From: Cryptomeria japonica
Lineage: Eukaryota; Streptophyta; Pinopsida; Cupressales; Cupressaceae
DNA: 64,000 nt
Assembly: GCF_030272615.1 (NCBI RefSeq)
Contig: NC_081414.1
Location: 305,975,164 to 306,039,163, forward strand
Direction: 5' to 3'
In this document: piece after piece, positions 34,812 through 46,969 of the stretch
How the letters are laid out: the number at the start of each line of letters is the position of its first letter
How positions within the stretch are numbered: position 1 is the stretch's first letter
The notes under the pieces: generated by a model
Seen by the model: only the letters and a program-made list of their open reading frames with translations
Database searches by the model: none
What the model was told of the DNA's origin: nothing
Made by a program: the position numbers and the translations under genes

Positions 34812-35878
34812 TGTTCGTATTTTGGTTATGTTGATATGGTTTTGTCATTGATGTCAACACCTATTAACACTTATCAACTATGACACTTTGGAGAACTGGC
34901 AATATTCACTGACAAGCAAGTGACTTTATGCACAGTCACTGGTATCTGGTTCACCGATAGGATATATTGTTCACTGGCACTTGGAATGACATGGAAAACA
35001 CTTGTTTATATCAAAGACATCGTTTGGACACTTTGTCTTGGAGATTTTTTCATTGGTATATTCGTATTTGCATATTTGTTGTTACCGGCAAATAGGTCCA
35101 GAATAAGCACTGATAGGCTTGTCTATTCTAGATCAGCACAACACGCGTTGGAGATGATTTACTATTGTTGTAAATGCATTAAGCCGACATGTTGTATCGG
35201 ATATTGCATCGGTTATTGATTTATTTGTAAAATGTTTAATTGTAATATCTTTTAGAGCCAACCTACTAAAATTGGTCTTAGGTTATGGTATATATGTAAG
35301 ATCTTATTTGTAAGATCAAAAAGTGATTGGGAAAAGAAATCATAATAAGGTATATGTGAGAATAAGAAGAGCTATACATGCGGACATCATTTGAAGGTTG
35401 AAGGAAGGTTTTTGTGAAGGTATATCAAAACTACACCGGTACTGAATCCAGCATATGAAGATGCTATTTTGAGCAGTACATTTTTATTGGATTTAACCAA
35501 CCAGTTGTAGTTAGTGTGACTCCTATTTGTGTTTGAGCAATGAGCTCTATGCGCTTGGCCTTTCTGCATGTGCAGACCCCATTTGTATACACATACTATC
35601 TATAGTAGTATTGTCTGATTGTGGGTAAGGTTTCCCACCATGTTTTTTCCCCTTACAGGGTTTCCACGTACAAATATTGGTGTTATGTGTTGTGGATGTT
35701 ATTGTTTTTCTATTTCATGCATTAATCTTTACCAATACTGCAATTAATTGATAAACTGTCTATCGGCATAAAGTTTGGTTTACCGGTATTAAACATTAAG
35801 GTTGGTTAAGTTGTTTTGGTTTTAATTTATTTGACAACTAATTCACCCACCCCTCTTAGTTGTCTCTGGGACCTAGCA
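34812..35878 (+). repeat. Solo LTR of the copia element 1 family
   Basis: It begins TGTTCGTATTTTGG, ends ACCTAGCA, and matches the reverse complement of 26975-28022 over its whole length. It is flanked by a perfect 5-bp duplication and splits the RT/RNase H of copia element 2. A TATA-like TATATAT lies at 35289-35295. Such solo LTRs arise by recombination between the two LTRs of a full element. Small chance ORFs inside are not genes. Confidence 0.93.
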
Positions 35879-35883
35879 GGTAG
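35879..35883 (+). repeat. Target duplication, right of the solo LTR
   Basis: GGTAG, the exact partner of 34807-34811. Copia element 2 coding sequence resumes here. Confidence 0.85.
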
Positions 35884-36440
35884 TAGTCAAGGGGATTCTT
35901 AGATATCTGATGGGAACTATTGACTATGGATTATGGTATCCATACAATAATGATTTCAACCTCAAAGTGTTTACAAATGTTGATTGGGCTGGTAATGTGG
36001 ATGACTGGAAGAGCACAACTGGTGGTGCATTCTTTCTTGGTGGTAGACTAGTCTCATGGATGAGTAAGAAGCAGAGTTGTATCTCTCAATCTATAGCATA
36101 AGCAGAATATGTTGCAGCATTTATGAACTGCACCTAGACAATTTGGATGAAGCATGTATTAAGTGGTTTCAAAGTTTATGTATCTGAACCAGTGAGTATA
36201 TTCTGTGACAACACAAGTGCAATTAATATTTCCAAGAATCCGGTTTTGCATGCTAGAACCAAGCACTTCGAGCTCAAGTATCATTTCTTGAGGGAGAAGG
36301 TTCAGAACAAAGAGGTTGTATTGGAACATGTTTCTAGTAAGGAGCGGTTAGCAGACATATTTACCAAGCCTCTACCGAAGGCTACATTTACCTATTTAAG
36401 AGGTGAATTAGGGGTGCTGCCCCTTCAAGAGGTGAACTAA
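35884..36440 (+). pseudogene. RNase H, copia element 2
   Basis: It continues the RT frame after the solo LTR. It shows the block GLWYPYN, then VDWAGNVDDWKSTTGGAFFL, AEYVAAF, ..IFCDNTSAINISKNP and LADIFTKPLPKATF. The stop follows LGVLPLQEVN near 36438. Stops near 36102 and at 36135-36137 (family CTQTIW, CAG to TAG) break it. Removing the solo LTR restores a sensible junction (SHLV | VVKGILRYL-like). Confidence 0.88.
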
Positions 36441-36670
36441 AAGTGTGTGCTCCACTTCAGTCAGGTATTGCATTGATAAATCTTTTTGAAGATTGGTGTG
36501 TTGAAGGATGCTACTCCTTAGGGGGAGTAGCATAGTGGAACATAGTTGTTTGTGCCTCCACTTTGGCATTGTTGTCAAAGGGGGAGAAGATATGAAGAGG
36601 AGAAGATATCTATAGTATTGGGGAGAAGATGTGAAGTAGAGAGATATCTTTGTATATTGCCATCAATCCC

Positions 36671-36682
36671 AAAGGGGGATAT
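36671..36682 (+). other. Polypurine tract of copia element 2
   Basis: AAAGGGGGATAT directly precedes the TGTTGGCA start of the 3' LTR. Confidence 0.85.
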
Positions 36683-38153
36683 TGTTGGCATATGTGCAGA
36701 GATTGATGACATGATGATATTGTATGTTGTCATTGATGTCAATATGCTGAAGTATGAACCAGTATATTGAAGTAAGCAAACTGGCAAGAGAACCGATATG
36801 ATATTGTGAACTAGTATATGTGAAAAAGTGAAGCAATATGTTGGAATAAGAACAAGTATATATATGGGAAGTTTTCTATTGGGGTTTCATTTGGCATGAA
36901 TACCGGTTGGTAGTCTTAGCTTTAGGGTTTCCGGTTGATGCATCCCAAGTGTGTGTGATTCAACTGATGATATTTTGTGATGAAGTTAGCATTGTAATGA
37001 AGATCAGATTATGTTGCAACATCAACCTTGCGCACGTGAATGATTTCCTTGAAGATCTTGCATGGAGATTGATCCTATCTACCTTGGGAATCTGTGAAGT
37101 CTTTGTAAATGGTGGAGAGCACATGATGGGTTATCAACTTCCTGAAGTGGCAAAGAATGAATGTTGGAGAACATCTTGAGATCTATTCAAGACTGTTGCA
37201 TTTAATGCAGTATGATTAATGGTCAGGATCAAACCGATTGAATTGTTAAACTTAAATGTTTAGGTTTTAGGGTTTATGCTACCGACCTATCTGTTTCCTA
37301 TAAGGTCGATGATGTTTTTCATTTTGAAGTTGTTGGCAAATGCTATGTGTGTATCCAAGTGAAGAGATACTTGATTCTTGCCAAACCGGTGAAGTGTGTT
37401 GATTCCTACAGAGTGTTATTGCAGAAGCAAAGGATCTGCCTTGACATTATGTGTTGTTATCAGATCAGTGTATTACCTGTTGACTTATAACCATTTCAAC
37501 AGTTGGAAAATCCCTTAACCGGATAACTTTAACAGGCTTTGGTGTAAATCCTTTAACAAGGTGACTCAATTCAATGAATTCTTCAAATCCTCTTGTGAGG
37601 TAACCTTTAACAGGGTTCTAACCTTTAACCGGGTATTAGCCATCCCTTAATCAGGTGATCCCTAGTAGGATCAGTTCCTAGCAGAACCTATTGTAAAAGT
37701 CTTTAACCAAACTAGGCTCCTAACAAAGCGGACTTTAGAAGAGTTCAAAGAATAGCTTGTGGGTATTCATCCCCACCATGGTTTTTCCCAGTCGGGTTTC
37801 CACATGAAAAAAAATCAGTGTGTCATGTGTGATGCTTTTCATGTGATGCTTTAATATTTTTTGTCAAGTGGTAAAACATGTTGAAACAATAGTCATTATT
37901 TTTTTGATGATAACTTGTTTATGCATACGGTTGAAGTGGAAATGAGATATTAGATTGTGTGGAGATCTAAGTGTTACTAGTTCATGTCTCTCGCATTCTC
38001 TCTGTGTTTTACTGATAGTGCCCTGATTTAGACCAGTGTTATTGTTTACTAGTTAAGTGCAGTCTTCACAGTCAAACTAGTTCAGGGAAAGTTTTTTTGT
38101 TTTTACTGATTCACCCCTGCTCTCAGTACCAGTTTGGTACTAATTGGTCATCA
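36683..38153 (+). repeat. 3' LTR of copia element 2
   Basis: It starts TGTTGGCATATGTG after the PPT and shows typical LTR phrases: ACCATGGTTTTTCCC..GGGTTTCCACATG and a C-rich GATTCACCCCTGCTCTC near the end. The right edge is estimated at GGTCATCA (38153), as no second LTR exists for comparison. Small ORFs inside are not convincing. Confidence 0.7.
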
Positions 38154-38159
38154 TTATTC

Positions 38160-40729
38160 ATCATATACATGACAAGGAATTGAAGGGTAGGGGCAAGTGA
38201 ACTATTTTCCCTGATTACACTGTCATTCCATACTTTGAAATTATGAAAGGGGGATATGTGCATTTTGACAAACTTTTTGCAGCATATCACTTGAGGATTA
38301 GCATAGTTAGGCACTGTGACCCAGAGGGATTCTACAATATTTTTTAGGCAAAGAATAAAAGGAGATTCATCACCTCATGAGCACAATTTTCCTGAAGATA
38401 TAATTAGAAATGAATTTGATTTCATGACCCAAGATTGGAGGAAAGAAAATTGGATAGCTTTCAGGAAGCTATGAACTATTGTACAGAAAATGGATCCCAG
38501 TTATGGTCCATTAAGAAAATTCACTCCATTTTATGCCAAAGTTGATTTTGTTATGAATAATTTTGATGAGTTAATTATTGCATTAAGGGAGAAGAAAGAC
38601 AGACTTAAGGAAATCCACAACCATCAAGTTGAAAGAAGAATAATGCAGCAACCTACACCCATCACACCTGAAGAAGCAACCCTAATTCGCCAGATGAGGA
38701 TGAAATAACCAGACTCACCTCCTCCTCCACCTCACATAATGGATGGTCTAGAAGAGAGTAGACCTAGCTATGTGCCCCCTCCAAAGTATGGTGTAGCAAT
38801 AAAAAGAATAAGAGATGAGGTAAGTGGTGAAGAAGAGAGTGGTAGTGGTAGTGATAGTGGGAAGTTGGTGAGAAGAAAGGGAAAGAAAATAATGAAGGTA
38901 GAGTCAGCCCTAAAGGTGCAGATAAGACCTCTAAAAGGGGTCAAGATCATTGATCTTGAAGATTCAGACAAGAGTCCCTCACCACCATGTGTGCCTTTTT
39001 CACCTCCTAGACAAGTTGAAGAACAAGGAGAAGAGAAACATATGGAGGAACAACTATAGGAGGATACCATTGAAATAAAAAATACAAAGATGCAGATTGG
39101 TATTCCTCTTGTTGCCACCCACTCTAGAGTTAGACCTCTCTCCTGTCAATATTCAGGGAAGATCTTTTAGAGATGTCGGAAAGGAGGCATGTGATAAATT
39201 TCTCACGAATGAAGTTTTTGTAAAAAGCCCGACCTTCCTTCAATCGGTGTGGAAGATGAAGATAGATGAATATAAGAGGAGAAGTTAAGAGATAATTTCC
39301 CAAAGGCCAAACTGGTCTGACTAAGAAAATCAGGAAGAAGTCAATAGTGAAATGATGGAGGAATTTAAACTAATCACTGCAGATGAAGGTAGGATGATTG
39401 TAAATCAGGTCACTATTTAAATTTTGTCGAAGTGGGACATAGATGCAGTGGATTTTGACGCGATCAGAAAATCAAAAGACCAACAATTCAGTTCAGAAGA
39501 AGCAAGGTTGGCATTAAAGGGATCATAATTTGTAGATGATTATGCAACCTTAGTGATATGGTCACTAGAACAAGGGCCTAGGAGGTCTGATATAAATGAT
39601 ATAAATCCAAACTTGAAAGGAAGCCTCACTGTAAAGAGAGCCTCTGATACATCAAATGTTGAGGCCTCAAAATTAGTTGTTGATGCAGCCAAATTGGCCC
39701 ATAAACTTCAAAAAGGGAGGCTAAAGAAAAGCAAGAACTAATGAAGAAATTTGAGAAGCTTTTTGATGATTACAATGTAGTTCAATAGAGATGTGTAGAA
39801 TTGTAGACTAAGGTTCATTTCCTTGAGCCGAAACAAATAGGAGCACCCTCTTTAGTTCTTGTAATCACATCAGTCTCATCAACATCCAGGTCTCCACAAG
39901 TCTCACATATAGATGCATCAGTCCAATTTGACAATGAGACTGACACTCCAATTGCACCACTAGTGCCATATGTTGATGAAGAACCTGAGCCCACTAGATT
40001 TACTGACCCAACAAGAGCTCAAATTTTGGAGACAATCAATGAGTTAGAACATATGGTAAAAGATTCAAAAAATCAATCTACCAGTAAGCAAAGAGAGATA
40101 GTTAGCTTTGTGTTGACTCATTTGAATGAGAAATTAGATAGTAGATTAAATAGCATTCATTTTTTATCTTCTTTATTGTTTAATTCTATTCAAAGTATTG
40201 ACAAAGATAAAGAAGTGGCAATCCCTTTGTTTACAAAGTGGTTACAAAGGGGGAACGAGATTAGAATAATGTCAATGGCTTCTAAGTACCATGATGAAAG
40301 GCCACCTACACTTCATCCAACCTTTTTGTTGGTAAAATAAATGCAAGAAGCCCAAGTGCTGCCAGACAATATAGAAAGAAAAATAAGAGAGTTGATAAGA
40401 ACTTTTAGTGAATTGAATGAAATGCTTTTTCCGGTATTGAGGATGAAAATGGGGTAATCAAGGCTTTACAACTCTGGAAAGAAGAGGAAGAAAGAGTCAT
40501 CAACACTCAAGTGGATTTGATTTGTGATGAGTTATATTCTAACATGCTGGAAGATAGCATGGACAAGATAATATGCACAAGAATTTTTTTAGAATCTTTT
40601 GAAAGGGAGGCAAATCAAATGGCAGTTAAGTATACTACATACAGGGAAAAAGATGATGAGGTTATGAGTTTCAAATGGCCGTTAGATGAGGAATATGTTG
40701 AATGGAGTAAAATTGGTTTAAAAGACTAA
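38160..40729 (+). pseudogene. Degenerate accessory ORF, unrecognised
   Basis: A long plus-strand coding-like run is spread over several frames. Near 38205-38340 it reads DYTVIPYFEIMKGGYVHFDK then LRISIVRHCDPEGFYNI. Near 38490 it has MDPSYGPLRKFTPFYAKVDF. A Pro/Ser/Asp-rich middle contains IIDLEDSDKSPSPP. A helical, charged segment ELEHMVKDSKNQSTSKQREI and LTHLNEKLDSRLNSI follows near 40035-40165, and KWPLDEEYVEWSKIG near 40675. I cannot assign a domain. Such N-terminal globular plus low-complexity plus coiled-coil layouts occur in plant transposon-associated proteins. It lies directly after the LTR of copia element 2. Stops and frameshifts are frequent. Confidence 0.5.
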
Positions 40730-41149
40730 TGAGGACATCAAATAGTTAGCTAACTATGTGACGTGACAGTCTGGCAGGCGGTTTTTATTCTTTTTAGAAT
40801 TCACTTTTTGGATGTGAGTAGCAAAAAGGTGGGCTCGTTTCAGATCTTCATTGACAACAACAAAAGGGTAGAAAGGTGCATAAAGTGCTATGATGAATCA
40901 ATTGAAAATATTTGTTCTTGGTTGTGACATTCATTCAATGAAATATTTTGTAACTGAATTATGGGTAACCGGTCACTTTTGAATGACAGGTGTCTCCTCT
41001 GGCTCGTAGCTTGTTTTAGTCCCTTATTTCTATAAAAGGGAATTCAAGGCCAAGAGATAGGGTTCTAAATTTGATGTCTGTACTGAGTCTTACTAAGTCA
41101 GAATTATAGGTCCCATGTAGCAAATTCTAGGTGAAAAAGAGCAAGTTGT
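40730..41149 (+). other. Spacer with a TATA-like site
   Basis: No gene is seen. TATAAAAGG at 41031-41039 lies in a plant-promoter-like setting and could belong to a degraded LTR. Confidence 0.35.
41031..41039 (+). promoter_or_regulatory. TATA-like box
   Basis: TATAAAAGG follows CCCTTATTTC. No downstream gene is evident, so it is probably a relic of an LTR promoter. Confidence 0.3.
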
Positions 41150-43640
41150 AATGACTTTCCAGAGCGACATACAATGAGTCTTGTTTCATATCACTAGTAC
41201 ATTTGGGTGCATTTTCTGACAAAAATTTCCGATGAACTATGGGATTTATTTTTCTTTGTCGTATTTTACAATGCAATTTGTGTCAAATTTCCTTTTTTTT
41301 GAAACCTTGCTCGTGTTCGTTGGAATTTCGATGACAATAATGTTCCTTGAAAGTCCTCGTCGAATTTGGAGCAGTTTTCCAATGAGAATTTCCAACGAGC
41401 TATGGGATTGTTTTGCTTTGTCGGATTAATTTGTTTTTTTTTCAAAAATTACCCAGTGTTCATCGGAATTTCGATGTGTTAAAATTTTAGGGATTTTATC
41501 TATTGATTGGTATATGATGGTCCGATGATTTTCATAGCCTCTTGATTTCTTCTTACTCATCGAGATAACATTAGCTGATGACCTCCCTTCCTATTGATCG
41601 ATGCGAGTTATCTAGCTAGTCTCATCAGTTAGCATTTTTGATGTTCATGTTGTGATTGTCATTGATGGACACACACTTGCATTGAGATCCCTTTTATATG
41701 CATAAGCTTAAGCTCAACCGGAATATGTTCCAACCGGTATGTTGTATTATAGTCTTTAGACTATTGGTGTTTTGTAGAATATGTTTCCCAGTTTGAAGTG
41801 GCATGTCGACCCCAAGTGGTTCGTGGATCCCAAGTGGTACGAGGGATTAAAGCGGCATAACACATTTTTACCAGTCTTCATATTTTGTCAAACCGGCAAC
41901 CGGCATTTTGCTTGAACCGACATATTGTATGAACCGGTAATACTCTGTGATGAGTTACCAACTGGCATTTTGTGATGAGTTACCATCCACCGATTGTTTG
42001 ACGGTACTGACATGTTAACGGTGCTTTTTGTGTTGTGTTACCAGATATGTCTAGATGCATTGAACCTAGGAAATTGTATTGCAATCCTATTGGACCGACA
42101 TGAAATCAGATTCCTTTATAAGGATATCATGTCTATGGTTTTAGGTTGTTGTTGTTGGTGAAGTTGATATTGGTTCTAGGGTTTAAGGTGGTTGAGGAGT
42201 TAGAGAGAGTATGAATGTGTAGAAGACTAAAGTAATGTTGTAATGTATTAGGATCGAGCTATCAAGGATCTAACCAAGCAATCTATGCTATCTGATAGAT
42301 CATATACTTGTTGATTACTCACCTCTTTGACAAGTCTAACGCCCTTAACCAGGTAGGCTCAGAGTAGCCTTTGTAAATCCTCTAACAAGGTGGTTCACAC
42401 TTGTGGATCTAAAAATCCTCTAGCAAGGTAGTCTTTAATTGGACTTATCTCCTAATAGAGATTGAGATTCCTAACAGGATCTATTCTGGTAAAGAACATT
42501 GTAAGACCTTAATCGGTCTAGTTTCTATTCTGCAGATAGTTACTTGTGAGTTCCATCTCACCGCGGTTTTTCCCATTTGGGTTTCCATGTCAAAATCTCT
42601 TGTGTTATGGTGTTTGTGGTTCTGTGGGTGAATGCATTATTTGCTATTTGGTTTGCATGTGTGCTAACTGGTTTGTCTGCTAAACTATTTTACCGGTTTA
42701 CTGTTTGTCTTGCAAAGTGTTTAAGTGCAAAGATTTTTGGCATACTAATTCACCCCCCACTCTTAGTATTCATCATCATCGAGCATTGGGATATCTTAAA
42801 ATGTATTCAGGCGATGGGCATAATTTCCTTGATATCTTTTCCCTCAGCATAGCTCCTCCCAGTACATTATGTGTCCTCAACATAATCTTTGACCCTTTAT
42901 CGTTGTAACCTTTGCTAATACATTTTACTTTTGCCAGTGTCCATTGGGATAAGTCTTACCGATAACATCATCAACTATCGACAATACAAGATTTCTCCAT
43001 TTCCGCTAGTGTGCATTTTGCCGATAGACTTCATCGGTATATTCTATCTTGATAACATGCTTCTACTTGTGTGTTACTATCGGGTTGACTTTTGTCGATA
43101 GTGCAGATTTTGTATTTCACGTCGGAATTCTAAAAAACACGTTTACTTGTTGATCAGCAAATGTTGGTCCGATGATTTTCACAGCCTCTTGATTTCTTCT
43201 TACTCATCGGGATAACATAAGCCGATGACCTCTATTCCCGTTGATCGGTGCAATTTATCCTGCTAGTCTCATCGGGCATCAGGATAGCTTAAAATGTATT
43301 CAAGAGATGGGCATAATTTCCCTGATGTATTTTCCCTTGGCGTAGCTCTCCCCGATACATTATGTCTCCTTAGCATAAGCTTTGACCCTTTATTGTCATA
43401 ACCTTTGCCAATGCATTTTACCTTTGCCAGTGTCCATCAAGATAAGTATTACCAATAGCATCATCGGCTATCGGAAATACAAGATTTCTCCATTGCCGCT
43501 CATGTGTGTTCTGTCAATAGAATTCTTCGGTGTATTCTATCCCGATCACATGCTTCTACTTGTGTGTTACCATCGGGTTGAATTTTGCCAATAGTGCAGA
43601 TTTCGTATTTCACATCGAAATTCTGATGAACACGTGGTAT
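41150..43640 (+). repeat. Unclassified tandem repeat, interrupted by an LTR
   Basis: A unit beginning (T/A)TG(A/T)TGGTCCGATGATTTTCA appears at about 41497 and about 43147. It runs through CATCGG-rich phrases to a CG(T/A)CGGAATTC-like end. The first copy is 41497-41641 plus 42780-43146, split by the LTR-like insert. The second is 43147-43640. Sequence at 41150-41496 is a related but more diverged part. An inverted relative lies at 55775-56625. There is no coding capacity and no terminal signature I can name. Confidence 0.7.
41642..42779 (+). repeat. LTR-like insertion inside the tandem repeat
   Basis: It starts TGTTCATGTTGTG and has the phrases seen in the copia LTRs here: GTCATTGATGG.., ACCGCGGTTTTTCCC..GGGTTTCC and CTAATTCACCCCCCACTCTTAGT near the end. 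Removing it rejoins the two parts of the repeat unit. No clean 5-bp duplication was found, so the exact ends are uncertain. Confidence 0.55.
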
Positions 43641-45181
43641 TTAAAAAAAAAGTAATTACGTGCCATCATTATACGCAAGCTTAGGGTGCAAAAATTGGGA
43701 GGAAGTGGGCATAATTGCTACAGATAGATGCTTGACAACAACTATACAAGAGGTTGGTCCTTTCATTCTTGTCATCAAGATATTTTTGCTAGTTCCTTTT
43801 CTTTCCTTGCATTCTATTGTTCACTTTTTTTAATGGTATCCACTTTCACAAAATGCCCAGGAATCGATTATATTAGATAGTTCAACAACAGCATAATAGC
43901 TTGAAGATTGAAGGCATCGATGAGGTTGTAACAAGAGTATAAAGGTTTCAAATAAAATCTTAGAATACAGGTGTCCTTATTCCTCTACTCTCACTTGTTT
44001 TCTATTGTTAAGAAGGGTTCGCTTAGTTTGAGGATTTGTATATGTTTTCTTTGTTGTTATTGGTATTATTTCTCTTAGCACTTTGTTTTGTAACCCTAGT
44101 TGGGGTCTTAACTAGAGCACAAGGTTTTCTTGTTTGTTAACTATCTCATGAAAGAGTGCTTTCATATGTTGATTTTGTGCATTTGTTTTCTTCTAGCTTC
44201 AAACCATAGTATTCCTTGTATTTTATTAAGGGTTTGTATAATTTTCATCCTAGGGTTTGTAATTGTCACCCTAGTTCGAGCTTCGTCTTTGTGTTAAGAA
44301 TTTGTTCTAACCCTAGTTCAAGTTATGGAAGTTGGTATTCCGTTATTCTCTACTTTGAGTATGTGTATCTCACAACATTATTCTTAACCCAAATTCATGA
44401 TGTGATTTTATATATGCAATGATCCAAATATAAATAATGTTACTGATATGAATATTGATGATGCCTTGATGCATTGATCAGTATATCTCATAAATTCTTG
44501 ATACTTAAAATTACAAGTATCAGTTGCAGTATCCTGATGGATATTACAGAAAGTAGAAAGCATAAATAGGAACATTCAAAGATGAATGAAATGAGTTTTT
44601 TTCTTTTTTTTTTTAAATTCTGAAGTATAGAACATCAGTTGGAAAAATATAATATATAGTGGTCTATTCTTCTTCATTCATCATGTCATATATGTGATAT
44701 TTAGTTTGTATGGGGAACACTTCCTATTACATTTTTAAGTAAACATTTATAAATCTTAATGCTTGATTAGTTTCTACCTTCTTTTCATAAAAGTTGAATA
44801 TACTTGAGACATTGTTCAATCTCTTGATGATGAAACCTAAGAACAATGCAGAATAGAGGTATCTAACCTATTAAACATACATTATTCAGATAGAATGATG
44901 TGGGCACTCCCAACATGGAGATTTTGTGGCCTCAGTTCTTTTAATATTTATCAATCATACGTTTGTGCTCAACTATACAACATGTCTCTTCAATTGAGTA
45001 GTTAGTTCTTACATAATTATTTTGTATTCCTTCTGATTAGTTTTATGCATTGGTTGCAAAGACAACTTGGCTTATGTACATTGCTTCTTTGAAGACATAC
45101 ACTCATTTTAGTTTTATTGATCAGTCATTATTTTACTGCGATTCAATAATACAATAATATGATCAGGTGTGATCAATATAT
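43641..45181. other. Intergenic, no gene seen
   Basis: AT-rich sequence. Near 44050-44330 phrases such as (A)ACCCTAGTT recur loosely. No RNA gene or domain is recognisable. Confidence 0.5.
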
Positions 45182-46440
45182 TGTTGGCATTATTGGATGA
45201 ATTGATTATGTGTTACATTGATGTTTTGTCATTGATGTCAACACTAGCTGATATGGATGGTTATTGGGAGATAGGTTTTGGTTACCGGTACAAGATCTAG
45301 TGTTACCGGGAGAAGAGACTATTTGTTGGACACTTCCAGCATGTTTGCATCAGTGAAGTATGTTTGATTTCATGTGTTATATGCTCCATGAGAATTTTTT
45401 TGGTTAGTTGGTACTGGCTTGCTATTAGATACTATCATACATTCTGGTAAACCCTTACCAACATTGGTTTAAGGCTCTATCGGTAAAGCTTTCATTAAGG
45501 AATCATGACAGGATGCATAATTGGTGTTGGTGCAACTTCTACGTGGATTTCAGGATGCTAAAGATGTTCTTTGATTGTGCTTCAATTGCTTGAAGACATT
45601 GCTTTGGTGTGGTGGGCCCAGAATAGGTTTGGCACCTATCTAGGTTATGGACCAGTATCATAATACCATGTACTCTACACATTACTAGGATGGTTCAGGA
45701 GGATTTATGGATTCGTTATTGTTTTTTTGGTCTTAAGCTGACATGGCATATGTAATATGGAATTATGTAATGATCTTATTGTAATATCCTTAGGTGGCCG
45801 ACCTAACTTGTTTAGGTCTTAGGGTTTGTATAAAATGATGTAAGATCTCATTGTAGATCATGGGAATTATGTCGCGTGGTCTTGGAATGTAATATCATAT
45901 GCGAAGGATATTTGTTCAATCATAAGTAATCGAATTGGGATTAAGGAAGAGGTCAAAGGCCTCTGGTATTGAGCTTAACCAGAACTATAATCAGGCATGG
46001 TAGATGTTATTTCTGGCAATTCACTTTGTTGGATTGTTTTCCATTTATCTTGAGATGGTTGTATCCTCCCTGTAGTCAGTGAGACTCTTTTGTAATGAGC
46101 AGTAAACTCTAGGAAGTGTGACTTCCTGCATGTGCAAGCCCCTCATTGTATCACATACTCTCTGTAGAAGCATCATCTGACCATGGGTAGGCTTCCCATC
46201 ATGGTTTTTCTCTTTCCAGGTTTTCCACGTACAAATCATGGTGTTATGTGGTATGGTTGCTTTGTATTTATTATCTAGTTAATTGTTAAGTTGTATTGTT
46301 TACCGGTATCTATTCCTACTTGCATCTGTATGTACTTTACCAGTACTTGATCTCTTTAAAGTTTATTAGGTGGATTAAAAGTTATAATCTGTTAACAACT
46401 GAGTCACGCCCCCTCTTAGTTGTTCACCGGTTATCTTAAA
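45182..46440 (+). repeat. 5' LTR of copia element 3
   Basis: It starts TGTTGGCATTATTGG and matches 50507-51793. The right edge is degraded (TTAAAA where the 3' LTR has TAACA), so 46440 is approximate. TATAAAAT at 45829-45836 is a likely TATA box. Confidence 0.9.
45829..45836 (+). promoter_or_regulatory. TATA box of the copia element 3 5' LTR
   Basis: TATAAAAT follows CTTAGGGTTTG. The equivalent site in the 3' LTR is near 51154. Confidence 0.5.
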
Positions 46441-46443
46441 AAT

Positions 46444-46455
46444 TGGTATCAGAGC
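46444..46455 (+). other. Primer binding site of copia element 3
   Basis: TGGTATCAGAGC, complementary to initiator methionine tRNA, lies a few bases after the 5' LTR. Confidence 0.92.
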
Positions 46456-46499
46456 TTTGGTCCTCTTTTACAAAAGCTTAACCACTTGAGGTATATCCT

Positions 46500-46969
46500 A
46501 TGGAAGCTAACACTTTAGTTAACAGAGACATTTTGTTTGGGAAATTAACTTCTTTTGATCTTGAAGAATTTGGTTCTTCTGGAGCTATGAAGTCTGAACC
46601 TGCTTTTTCATGCATCATCATCATCATCATCTACCGACAAAAGTGATTGGAAAGCCCTATATGCAAAAGAATTGGAAGACATGAGGAAAGAAGATGAAGA
46701 ACTTGAGCAACTTGAAGCCTTATTTGCTAGAAGATTACCTAAAGGACTAGTTGGAAATAAGTATGAAGGAAAAGAACCTTTTAAATATTTTGAATGTAAC
46801 AAGATTGGTCATTTTGCGTCTAGATATCCTAAAAGGAATGCAAGGTTTGAGGAAAGACTTAAGAAATATTTTAAGCCTAATCATAATAAATATAGATTCA
46901 AGAAAAGTAAACAATGCTACATAGAAGATGAGGAAAGAGTAATTTATGGCTTTGGAGATGAACCGACAG
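46500..46969 (+). pseudogene. gag: gag, copia element 3, N-terminal part deleted
   Basis: Only about 60 bases separate the PBS from a frame whose start, ILFGKLTSFDLEEFG, aligns with about residue 200 of the element 1 gag. The first two thirds of gag are therefore missing. A frameshift in a CAT-repeat (46610-46632) follows. The remainder, from 46672, shows LFARRLPKGLVGNKYEGKEP and the zinc knuckle YFECNKIGHFASRY, in which the first and last Cys are Tyr. Both fit TGT to TAT. The nucleocapsid function would be lost. Confidence 0.85.

Larger units (their letters stand above)
32871..38153 (+). mobile_element. Ty1/copia element 2, plus strand, lacking its 5' half
   Basis: It starts abruptly inside integrase and continues through RT, RNase H, PPT and a 3' LTR. 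LTR, gag and protease at the 5' end are missing. A 1.07 kb solo LTR interrupts it at 34812-35878. The coding sequence differs clearly from elements 1 and 3, so it is a separate family. Many stops coincide with CAG codons in relatives. Confidence 0.9.
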
